Assembly: GCA_001779955.1 (NCBI GenBank)
Contig: MFES01000016.1
Coordinates: 12,005-17,708 of the forward strand
Origin: Candidatus Doudnabacteria bacterium RIFCSPHIGHO2_02_FULL_46_11
Lineage (GTDB): Bacteria; Patescibacteriota; Doudnabacteria; UBA920; 2-02-FULL-46-11
Direction: 5' to 3'
DNA length: 5,704 nucleotides
Position 1 is the stretch's first letter. Each line of letters begins with the position of its first letter. The translations under genes and the position numbers were made by a program. Positions 1 to 5,704 of this stretch are shown here, piece after piece. Below the pieces are notes generated by a model. That model saw only the letters and a program-made list of their open reading frames with translations. It was not told where the DNA came from and made no database searches.

Positions 1-103
1 TCGCTGTGCTTCAGGGCCAGCGGCGACGGGCTCGAGTTCGGCGGCAGGATCTCCCTCGTCGGGGCGGGCTCGGGCTGTTCTGGTGGGATCCTGGTTCTCG
101 GGT
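1..103 (+). repeat. DGR variable repeat (VR)
   Basis: This stretch aligns without gaps to the reverse complement of 1683-1785 (VR position i pairs with 1786-i). It has 21 mismatches in 103 positions. Every mismatch is at a template adenine: 18 A to G, 2 A to T, 1 A to C. Seven of the 28 template adenines are unchanged, and no C, G or T of the template differs. This is the expected product of adenine-specific mutagenic retrohoming. The repeat may extend further left, outside the window. GC is about 70% here against about 51% in the template, because of the A to G changes. Confidence 0.93.
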
Positions 104-105
104 AG
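1..105 (+). CDS. C-terminal end of the DGR target (variable) protein, partial
   Basis: Only the last 34 codons and the TAG stop (103-105) are in the window; the 5' part lies off the left edge. Frame 1 was chosen because it puts nearly all template adenines at codon positions 1 and 2 (AAC, GAC, AAG, TAC codons), as in known DGRs; only one variable A falls at a third position, and that change is silent (AGA to AGG). Template residues such as Y, K, N and D become C, R, S, G, E and V here. The invariant tail reads SGGILVLG followed by stop. I see no C-type-lectin signature (such as GGSW...GFR) in this frame, so the fold of the target is unknown. It is convergent with the reverse transcriptase gene. 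The other two frames run on through the terminator hairpin and are less likely. Confidence 0.72.
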   Translation, partial: SLCFRASGDGLEFGGRISLVGAGSGCSGGILVLG

Positions 106-107
106 TG
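78..107 (+). other. Initiation of mutagenic homing (IMH) region of the VR
   Basis: The 3' end of the VR (78-103) is 26 bases identical to the template and contains a single adenine, so it is an invariant anchor. Position 104 is then A in the VR and T in the template, followed by a shared GTG at 105-107 before the two sequences diverge. In known DGRs the IMH lies at the 3' end of the VR and differs by a few non-A bases from the template counterpart (IMH*), which sets the direction of information transfer. The A at 104 creates the TAG stop of the target gene; the template reads TTG there. Confidence 0.7.
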
Positions 108-142
108 AATGGTACTCGGACTTTGGACATCGTGTCTTGGCT

Positions 143-160
143 CAAGGGTTTCGGCCCTTG
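143..160 (+). other. Small hairpin downstream of the VR
   Basis: CAAGGG (143-148) and CCCTTG (155-160) form a 6-bp stem around a 6-nt loop. It lies about 40 bases past the target stop, in a GC-rich untranslated stretch (106-184). Some DGRs have a hairpin or cruciform just after the IMH that helps target recognition, and this one or the larger stem at 185-216 could play that part. The assignment is inference from position only. Confidence 0.3.
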
Positions 161-184
161 GTCCTTGGCCGGTCCGCGGTCCTT

Positions 185-216
185 AAACGAGGCACAACTC
201 CGGTTGTGCCTCGTTT
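185..216. terminator. Strong hairpin, probable shared bidirectional terminator of the target gene and RT
   Basis: AAACGAGGCACAAC (185-198), a 4-nt loop TCCG, and GTTGTGCCTCGTTT (203-216) form a perfect 14-bp stem. On the + strand the 3' arm runs into TTTTC, giving a classic intrinsic terminator for the target gene about 80 bases after its stop. On the - strand it begins only 4 bases after the RT stop codon, so it can end that transcript as well. It could also act as the DGR target-side cruciform. Confidence 0.8.
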
Positions 217-220
217 TCAT

Positions 221-1271
<1,051 letters not shown>

Positions 1272-1286
<15 letters not shown>

Positions 1287-1637
1287 AGTAAAGATTTGTA
1301 TTCTGAAATTCCTATTGTTAGGAAAATGCTTGATTTATATAAATTATTCTACGGTTATTTGGCGCTCTTTCCCAAAAAGGATAAATATGCATTGGGTAGT
1401 AAATGCGAGATGTATATAATCTCAACCTTGGAGCTTGCTTTGGCCGCGAGCAGTTCTTCAAGAGAGGAAAAACTTATCTTTGTTAAACAGGCCAGTACTA
1501 AATTTGATTCTTTAAAAGTTTTTCTGCGTTTGGCCAATGAACTTAGGATCTTGGACAATAAAAAATATCTAGAGTTGCAAAAGCACATTCAAGAAATAGG
1601 CCGTATGCTTGGCGGTTGGCAGAAGACCTTGAGATAG
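1272..1637 (+). CDS. avd: DGR accessory variability determinant (Avd-like four-helix protein)
   Basis: The 121-residue protein is basic and predicted to be all-helical. It has the features of bacterial Avd proteins: IPIVRKMLDLYKLFYGYLALF, FPKKDKYALGSKCE near residues 33-46, a long helix ending in REEKLIFVKQAS, the LKVFLRLANELRILDNKKYL segment, and the conserved C-terminal EIGRMLGGWQK. Avd of known DGRs forms a barrel-like pentamer that binds the RT and the template RNA and is needed for cDNA synthesis. The ATG at 1272 overlaps the divergent RT start (1286) by 15 bases, and no clear ribosome-binding site precedes it. A TTG at 1296 is a possible later start just before the conserved part. It stands on the strand opposite to TR and RT, unlike the usual collinear avd-TR-RT order. 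A hairpin follows 1 base after the stop. Confidence 0.88.
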
Positions 1638-1638
1638 A

Positions 1639-1667
1639 ATAAAGGCGCTTAAATGAAGCGCCTTTAT
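1639..1667. terminator. Hairpin between avd and the TR, likely avd terminator
   Basis: ATAAAGGCGCTT (1639-1650), a 5-nt loop AAATG, and AAGCGCCTTTAT (1656-1667) form a perfect 12-bp stem. It begins just after the avd stop, so it is a likely terminator for avd; the only T-run is in the stem itself (CCTTTAT). Read on the - strand it lies 15 bases 3' of the TR end. It could therefore also end or stabilise the TR RNA, or it could be a structural part of the template transcript. Confidence 0.65.
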
Positions 1668-1682
1668 CAATTAGTAGACACA

Positions 1683-1785
1683 ACCCGAGAACCAGGATCC
1701 CACCAGAATAGTTCGAGTTCGCCTTGTCGAGGTTGATTCTGTTGTCGAACTTGAGCTTGTCGTCGTTGGCCTTGAAGTACAGCGA
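1683..1785 (-). repeat. DGR template repeat (TR)
   Basis: The reverse complement of this region matches the VR at 1-103 except at 21 of its 28 adenines. Read in the target frame it encodes a stretch rich in Asn, Asp and Lys (AAC, GAC and AAG codons) that ends SGGILVLG, the typical design of a DGR template. It lies on the RT strand and upstream of the RT, so one transcript could in principle carry both, although avd runs antisense in between. The GC-rich sequence and the coding frame continue to about 1803, so the full repeat is probably longer, but its VR partner lies outside the window. The end toward 1679 contains the IMH* with T where the VR has A. Confidence 0.93.
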
Positions 1786-1832
1786 GTTCGACGGGTCCTG
1801 CCAAGAATTTGTCCAAATCCTTCTGTTTCACC

Positions 1833-1860
1833 AAAGAAGCATCTTAAGGATGTCTTCTTT
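1833..1860 (+). terminator. Hairpin with T-run upstream of the TR, possible terminator
   Basis: AAAGAAGCATC (1833-1843) pairs with GATG-T-CTTCTTT (1849-1860), giving 11 base pairs with one bulged T and a short TTAAG loop. The + strand 3' arm continues into a T-run (1858-1861). It looks like an intrinsic terminator, but no + strand gene ends here. It may be left from a gene lost at the DGR insertion edge, may insulate the TR, or may be a structured 5' part of the TR transcript. Confidence 0.45.
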
Positions 1861-2106
1861 TGAATTTTATTCGGCCGTCTTTGCGGCGCGAGAATTGGAC
1901 AAGTAGTGTCTACATTTTTCGTGTTCTCTCCGGCAGTTTATCAATAAAAAAGCAAAGGTCGGAACTGCCAGACTCTGACACCTATGAAAAACATAGGATT
2001 TCAGCGACTTTAATCCTTGAACCAAAGTACATGAGCTTACTCTCCATTTTATTGTACAAAAATTTGAGATATTGTCTAAGGCCTAAAGTAGATAACCTGT
2101 AGGTAA
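1861..2106. other. Intergenic stretch with small hairpins, no supported gene
   Basis: I see no convincing coding region here. GGCAGTT (1932-1938) and AACTGCC (1963-1969) make a 7-bp inverted repeat with a 24-nt loop. CCTATG (1981-1986) and CATAGG (1992-1997) make a 6-bp stem with an A5 loop, possibly extended by CTGA (1975-1978) and TCAG (2001-2004). An open frame at 1860-2102 gives a peptide with no recognisable domain, and it covers these inverted repeats. The two stems close together suggest a structured RNA or a dispersed intergenic repeat. No tRNA fold was found by eye. Confidence 0.4.
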
Positions 2107-2145
2107 CTAAAAGGCCCAAAAAGTTTTATATTATAGGCTTTTTAG
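2107..2145. terminator. Terminator-like stem
   Basis: CTAAAAGGCC (2107-2116) pairs with GGCTTTTTAG (2136-2145), 10 pairs including one G-T wobble, around a 19-nt AT-rich loop. The T5 run is inside the 3' arm. It could serve as a terminator upstream of the regulator operon, in either direction. The gene it would terminate is not evident. Confidence 0.4.
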
Positions 2146-2180
2146 TCTTGACGTTTAAAGTAAATTACTATAAGCTTACT

Positions 2181-2216
2181 CCTACATTTCCTACTTGTAG
2201 GATAAATTAATATAAA
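2181..2216 (+). promoter_or_regulatory. Probable promoter and operator of the AbrB-ABC operon
   Basis: TATAAA at 2211-2216 is a good -10 box placed 9 bases before the ATG at 2226. With a 17-base spacer the -35 would be TTCCTA (2188-2193), a weak match. Transcription would begin only a few bases before the start codon, so the mRNA would be almost leaderless, in line with the lack of a Shine-Dalgarno sequence. CCTAC at 2181-2185 and 2190-2194, with the inverted GTAGG at 2197-2201, covers the -35 region. This looks like a binding site, and self-repression by the AbrB-type protein is a reasonable guess. An alternative upstream promoter is TTGACG (2148-2153) with TATAAG (2169-2174), but its spacer is short (15). 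Confidence 0.45.
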
Positions 2217-2225
2217 ATCATCTTT

Positions 2226-2471
2226 ATGAGGAAAATTCAAGAATCATTTTACGGCACCACTACCCTGGGGGCAAAAGGACAGGTAGTTATACCTTCTGAG
2301 GCTCGCACAGCCATGAAACTAAAAAAGAGCGAAAAGTTACTAGTTTTTGGTATGGGAGAGGATATGCTGGTTATTTCCAAATTGTCTAACCTGGAAAAGT
2401 TTGCCAAGCAACTTACTAAGCGTTTAGGGGATATTCAGGAAATAATGAAGGAAACCAAGGGAAAGAAGTAA
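2226..2471 (+). CDS. AbrB/SpoVT-type (swapped-hairpin) DNA-binding regulator
   Basis: The 81-residue protein has an N-terminal AbrB/MazE-like domain, residues about 8-52. It contains TTLGAKGQVVIPSEARTAMK, the typical 'kGQvviPkeiR' pattern, then LKKSEKLLVFGMGEDMLVISK. Such proteins dimerise through swapped hairpins and bind DNA as transition-state regulators or antitoxins. The lysine-rich C-terminal helix (about 54-81) may be for oligomerisation. It is the first gene of an operon: the ABC ATPase gene starts 4 bases after its stop, and no toxin gene is adjacent, so a transcription regulator of the transporter fits better than an antitoxin. ATG 2226 is supported by the domain start and the -10 box just upstream; no Shine-Dalgarno sequence is visible. 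Confidence 0.87.
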   Translation: MRKIQESFYGTTTLGAKGQVVIPSEARTAMKLKKSEKLLVFGMGEDMLVISKLSNLEKFAKQLTKRLGDIQEIMKETKGKK

Positions 2472-2475
2472 CAAT

Positions 2476-3444
2476 ATGGTGTTAGATATAAATATTTACT
2501 TAATTTTAATATCATTAAGCGCCGCTATTTTAGCGGGCCTATTAACGTCGCCCTTTTTAAGGACACGAAAACTTTCTTTTATTTTAGGTGCAGTCTTAGT
2601 TGCTCTGGGATTTTACTTTTTACAGAATGGTGGTTCTGAGCAAGTAAAAACTACAGCAATCTATAATCTTTCTTCAATCGGATTGGGCTTTGGGTTAGTT
2701 TTGAGAGGTTTGGTAAGACCTAACATCCATAGACCAAAATATTCTAATCAAGAGGCTGTGATAAAAGATGAGGCGGTTATTAGTATTAGGAACATCAGTA
2801 AAGATTATTTTAACGGCGTTAAAACTACCGCCCTCAGGGGCGTTGATTTAAAAATCAACAAGGGTGAGTTTGTGGCCATTATGGGCCCCTCGGGATCTGG
2901 TAAGTCGACTTTAATGCACATTGTCGGTCTTCTTGATATACCCACCTCTGGAAGCTACAGATTGGCCGGCAAGGAAGTCGCAAATCTTTCACCGTCAGAG
3001 CAGGCGGAGGTAAGAAATCGTGACATCGGTTTTGTATTCCAGCAATTCAACCTTCTGCCGCGGACTACAGTTTTAGACAATATTCTTTTACCGACAATTT
3101 ACAATAATTCCACTGGTTCAAAGGACAGAGCTTTAGAAATAATTAACAAAGTAGGTTTAAGCGACAGAGTAAATCATAAAAGCAACCAATTATCCGGCGG
3201 GCAAATACAAAGAGTGGCTATCGCCCGGGCTTTAATGATGAATCCTCATATTATTTTGGCCGATGAACCGACTGGAAATTTGGACAGCAAAACGTCAGAA
3301 GAAATAATGGCGGTTTTCCAGCAGATAAATAAAGAAGGAACCACCATTGTTATGGTTACTCATGAGGAAGATATAGCCAGCCACGCCAAAAGAATGGTCA
3401 AGTTAAAGGACGGTTTAATTATTTCAGACCAGATAAGAAGTTAA
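2476..3444 (+). CDS. ABC transporter ATP-binding protein (MacB/LolD type) with N-terminal membrane extension
   Basis: The 322-residue protein has two parts. Residues 1-85 are hydrophobic, with about three predicted membrane segments (5-25, 33-50, 62-80). Residues about 101-320 are a full ABC ATPase of the MacB/LolD/FtsE class: Walker A GPSGSGKST (137-145), Q-loop FVFQQFNLLP (187-195), signature LSGGQIQR (239-246), Walker B IILADEP (259-265) with catalytic Glu264, D-loop GNLD (267-270) and switch His296 in VTHEE. It energises the permease encoded 4 bases downstream. These type VII transporters use ATP hydrolysis for mechanotransmission, exporting substrates or extracting lipoproteins. Typical family ATPases are about 220-240 residues and lack the N-terminal membrane part, so this extension is unusual. 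The ATG follows the regulator stop by 4 bases, with a purine-rich GGGAAAGAAG ahead of it. The substrate is unknown. Confidence 0.9.
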   Translation: MVLDINIYLILISLSAAILAGLLTSPFLRTRKLSFILGAVLVALGFYFLQNGGSEQVKTTAIYNLSSIGLGFGLVLRGLVRPNIHRPKYSNQEAVIKDEAVISIRNISKDYFNGVKTTALRGVDLKINKGEFVAIMGPSGSGKSTLMHIVGLLDIPTSGSYRLAGKEVANLSPSEQAEVRNRDIGFVFQQFNLLPRTTVLDNILLPTIYNNSTGSKDRALEIINKVGLSDRVNHKSNQLSGGQIQRVAIARALMMNPHIILADEPTGNLDSKTSEEIMAVFQQINKEGTTIVMVTHEEDIASHAKRMVKLKDGLIISDQIRS

Positions 3445-3448
3445 TTTT

Positions 3449-4699
3449 ATGAAAGAATTTTACGCGCTTTTCAGACAATCAACCAAGGCCATCTTCGCCA
3501 ATAAAGGCCGCAGCTTCTTAACAATGCTTGGTATTATAATTGGCATTGGTTCGGTAATTGCCCTGACAAGCATGGGTGAGGGAGCCAACAGGCTTATTAG
3601 TGAACAGATAAACGAGCTTGGCACTACCAATTTAACCATTATCCCAGGTGGCGGATTAAACCCTTCAGAGGGCGGTGGTTTCGGTGGTCCGGGCGGTGAA
3701 GGATTCAACCCGGGTAGTATTTCCAGTTTAAGTTTTACAGACTTAAACGTGCTTTCTGACAAGAACACTAATCCCAATATAGAGAAAATAAGCGGTGTTA
3801 TTATATCGTCGGGGGTCGTGAAGAATGGCACTGCTGAAAGACGCGCAACTATCAACGGTGTTTCTAGAGATTACTTTGATATTAATAAATTAAATACGTC
3901 TTCGGGTGGTGTTTTTTCTGCAGAAGCAGATACTAAGCGCGAAAAGGTGGTTATTTTGGGAAGTAGGATAGCAGAAAGTCTATTTTTCTCTTCTGAGGAG
4001 TTGGGAGAAGATATTAATATTAACCAAACAAACTTTAGCGTTGTAGGCGTATTGCCCTCGAGTGAGGAAGGATCTATCAATAATGTAGACAGTCAGATTT
4101 TTATCCCCATCAATACTGCTAGCGAGATCCTGAATACACAAAGCTTAAGTAATATTATGGTGCAGGTTGTCTCTGAAGATAAAATAAATGAGGCCAAGGA
4201 TCAAATAGAAAAAAACCTGATTGCCAGCCACAACATTAGTGATCCTAAGCTTGCGGATTTTTCCATTATCTCTCCGCAAGATCTGCTTTCAGCAGTTAAT
4301 CAGATTACTGGTCTTCTAACTTCTCTTTTAGCGGGCATCGCCGCTATATCCTTAGTCGTCGGAGGTATAGGCATTATGAATATAATGCTTGTGGCCGTAA
4401 CCGAACGAACGCGTGAAATTGGTTTAAGAAAAGCTGTCGGGGCAAAAACCTCTGACATACTGATTCAATTCTTAATCGAAGCAGTTATTTTAACTGTTTT
4501 GGGTGGCTTATTGGGCATTGCTTTAGGGTATGGTATAGGAAGGGGATTCGCCGCTTTCACAGAGCTTGATCCGGTTATTACCTTAGGATCTTTATTACTG
4601 GCAGTGGGAGTCTCAAGCGCAGTAGGTTTGCTCTTTGGTATTTATCCAGCCTATAAGGCCGCGAAGCTAAACCCGATAGATGCTCTGAGATATGAGTAG
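3449..4699 (+). CDS. MacB/FtsX-family ABC transporter permease
   Basis: The 416-residue protein has the MacB layout. A short cytoplasmic N-terminal helix (to about 20) is followed by TM1 (about 22-42), a large extracytoplasmic domain (about 43-285, MacB_PCD type), and then TM2 (288-316), TM3 (338-366) and TM4 (377-399) of the FtsX domain. The loop after TM2 has ERTREIGLRKAVGA (319-332), the conserved coupling helix that contacts the ATPase. The C-terminus YPAYKAAKLNPIDALRYE is the usual family ending. A glycine-rich stretch at 67-90 interrupts the early periplasmic domain. It forms the transporter with the ATPase encoded 4 bases upstream, probably as a dimer of each. No MacA-like adaptor gene is seen in the window. 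Export of a peptide, lipid or lipoprotein is inferred from the family only. Confidence 0.93.
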   Translation: MKEFYALFRQSTKAIFANKGRSFLTMLGIIIGIGSVIALTSMGEGANRLISEQINELGTTNLTIIPGGGLNPSEGGGFGGPGGEGFNPGSISSLSFTDLNVLSDKNTNPNIEKISGVIISSGVVKNGTAERRATINGVSRDYFDINKLNTSSGGVFSAEADTKREKVVILGSRIAESLFFSSEELGEDININQTNFSVVGVLPSSEEGSINNVDSQIFIPINTASEILNTQSLSNIMVQVVSEDKINEAKDQIEKNLIASHNISDPKLADFSIISPQDLLSAVNQITGLLTSLLAGIAAISLVVGGIGIMNIMLVAVTERTREIGLRKAVGAKTSDILIQFLIEAVILTVLGGLLGIALGYGIGRGFAAFTELDPVITLGSLLLAVGVSSAVGLLFGIYPAYKAAKLNPIDALRYE

Positions 4700-4756
4700 T
4701 CGTTGAAAACAAGTTCTAACATCCTGCACAATGCCCTGCCAAGAAAAGACATTAGT

Positions 4757-4773
4757 AAACACTAGTGTTTTTT
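4757..4773 (+). terminator. AT-rich palindrome with T-run, possible terminator of the ABC operon or operator
   Basis: AAACACT (4757-4763) and AGTGTTT (4764-4770) form a perfect 14-bp palindrome followed by TTT, 58 bases after the permease stop. As RNA it gives a weak 5-bp stem with a CTAG loop and a U-run. The low GC makes it a weak terminator, and a palindrome just upstream of the next gene could equally be a repressor site. Confidence 0.4.
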
Positions 4774-4787
4774 GTTATCCTTTTTCT

Positions 4788-5704
4788 ATGACTAAACGCA
4801 AAGTACTCGTGACTGATATATTATTCATCACCGAGGCACACGTAAAACGAATTGAAGATGCTGGCTATGAGGTAGAAAGGCTTTCCAAGGCAGATGCCAC
4901 TGAAGACGAACTTATTCAAGCATTGAAAGGAAAAGTTGGGTATATTCTTGGTGGCATTGAGAAGGTAACGGATAAGGTTATAGAATCCACCGAACAATTA
5001 AAAGTCATTGCTTTTACGGGAACAGATTGGCAAGCTTTAATTACTGGTTGGCAGAAAGCTAAAAACAAAGGAATTCTGATATCTAATGCTCCAGGCGCCA
5101 ATTCTCCGGCAGTCGCGGAGTTTGCGCTAGCCTTGGCCTTGTTGATGCAGAGAAATTTACTCGAGTTGGGACGCACTGGCGATAAAACTTTCGAAACTTC
5201 CGAAACCCTGCATAATAGGGAAATTGGTGTAATCGGTGCAGGTAAAATAGGTGGCCGGATTATTAATATGGTTCATACATTCTCTCCGGCCAAAGTAAGG
5301 TACAGTGCTCGTTCTAGACATCCCGAAGTCGAGGGACAGGGGGCAGAGTTTGTAGATATTGATACTTTACTTAAAACCAGCGATGTAATTTTAATAGCCG
5401 CACCCGGTAGTGCAGGCACAATATTGGACAAAGCGGCCATAGAAAAACTAAAGTCTAACGCCCTAATAATTTCTATATCTCCTAAAAATCTCATAGATTT
5501 TGATGCGTTACTCCCTCGATTACAAAACGGTACTCTAAGAGCGGCTGTGGACTGGCCGGCGCCCAGCGAAGAATTTTCCCAATTGCCTTTGCATAGCTGG
5601 TATAACACAAACAACCATACTGCATATAATACTCGTTCGGTAGTTCAGCTCTGTAGCGACATGGGTACCAGCTCTTTGCTTAACCTTCTTGAAAAAGGGG
5701 ACGA
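4788..5704 (+). CDS. D-isomer-specific 2-hydroxyacid dehydrogenase family protein, 3' end outside the window
   Basis: An open frame of 305 codons runs off the right edge with no stop. The N-terminal part (about 5-100) resembles the substrate-binding domain. The family motif NAPGANSPAVAEFALALAL (100-118) leads into the NAD-binding Rossmann fold with GAGKIG (150-155). The downstream pattern IAAPGSAGTILDKAAIEKLK (203-222) matches the usual 'lplTpeTr.lid...l..mk' region. Where the family has '(V/I)N(T/V)(S/A)RG..VD' this protein has SISPKNLID (229-237), so the catalytic arginine is replaced by Pro (Lys next to it). A histidine at 277 (NNHTAY) may be the catalytic His, but the usual 'DvfeeEP' glutamate is unclear (DWPAPSEEF, 255-263). 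It may have lost or changed activity. ATG 4788 has no obvious Shine-Dalgarno sequence, only a T-rich leader. Confidence 0.85.
   Translation, partial: MTKRKVLVTDILFITEAHVKRIEDAGYEVERLSKADATEDELIQALKGKVGYILGGIEKVTDKVIESTEQLKVIAFTGTDWQALITGWQKAKNKGILISNAPGANSPAVAEFALALALLMQRNLLELGRTGDKTFETSETLHNREIGVIGAGKIGGRIINMVHTFSPAKVRYSARSRHPEVEGQGAEFVDIDTLLKTSDVILIAAPGSAGTILDKAAIEKLKSNALIISISPKNLIDFDALLPRLQNGTLRAAVDWPAPSEEFSQLPLHSWYNTNNHTAYNTRSVVQLCSDMGTSSLLNLLEKGD

Noticed and set aside
1724..1906. Small + strand open frame over the TR
   Set aside because: It is antisense to the template repeat, covers the 1833-1860 hairpin, and has no recognisable domain.
1674..1913. 8-bp inverted repeat GTAGACAC (1674-1681) and GTGTCTAC (1906-1913) flanking the TR, considered as element ends
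   Set aside because: It is only 8 bp, is expected by chance at this scale, and has no target-site duplication beside it.
1860..2102. Open frame of 80 codons in the intergenic stretch
   Set aside because: There is no domain and no ribosome-binding site, it covers several inverted repeats, and its amino acid composition is not convincing.
3460..4080. Two - strand open frames opposite the permease
   Set aside because: They are antisense shadows; the proline-rich peptide is the mirror of the glycine-rich loop.
4916..5614. Two - strand open frames opposite the dehydrogenase gene
   Set aside because: The + strand frame is open to the window edge and has clear family motifs.

Overview
The window carries most of a diversity-generating retroelement (DGR), followed on the right by ordinary cellular genes. 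The organism is probably a bacterium with a small AT-rich genome. A Patescibacteria/CPR lineage fits the DGR type, the AbrB-MacB style operon, the tiny intergenic gaps and the weak Shine-Dalgarno signals. This placement is an inference; no rRNA or marker gene is present to fix it.

Region 1 (about 1-1860) is the DGR. The last 34 codons of a diversified target gene lie on the + strand at 1-105 and contain the variable repeat (VR). The template repeat (TR) is on the - strand at about 1683-1785. Over 103 aligned positions TR and VR differ at 21 places, and all 21 are adenines in the TR. This is the hallmark of adenine-specific mutagenic retrohoming. The reverse transcriptase (RT) is on the - strand (1286 down to 221) and has the DGR-type GxxxSQ motif and an intact YADD box. 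Its frame is broken inside a (GA)15 dinucleotide tract at 696-725. An Avd accessory protein lies on the + strand (1272-1637), between TR and RT but in the opposite orientation. Strong hairpins follow the VR (185-216) and the TR/avd (1639-1667).

Region 2 (about 1861-2225) is non-coding as far as I can see. It has several small hairpins, a terminator-like stem, and a promoter/operator region before the next gene.

Region 3 (2226-4699) is a tight operon with 4-nt gaps. It encodes an AbrB/SpoVT-type regulator, a MacB/LolD-type ABC ATPase with an unusual N-terminal membrane extension, and a MacB/FtsX-type permease with a glycine-rich insertion. Region 4 (4788 to the window end) is a partial gene for a D-2-hydroxyacid dehydrogenase family protein that appears to lack the usual catalytic arginine.

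How the parts work together: the TR RNA would be copied by RT plus Avd with errors at A, and the cDNA would replace the VR to rewrite the C-terminus of the target protein. The most striking observation is that the RT is out of frame at a long dinucleotide repeat. One repeat unit gained or two lost would restore it, so the diversification machine could be switched on and off by slipped-strand phase variation. An assembly or sequencing error in the repeat is the main competing explanation.
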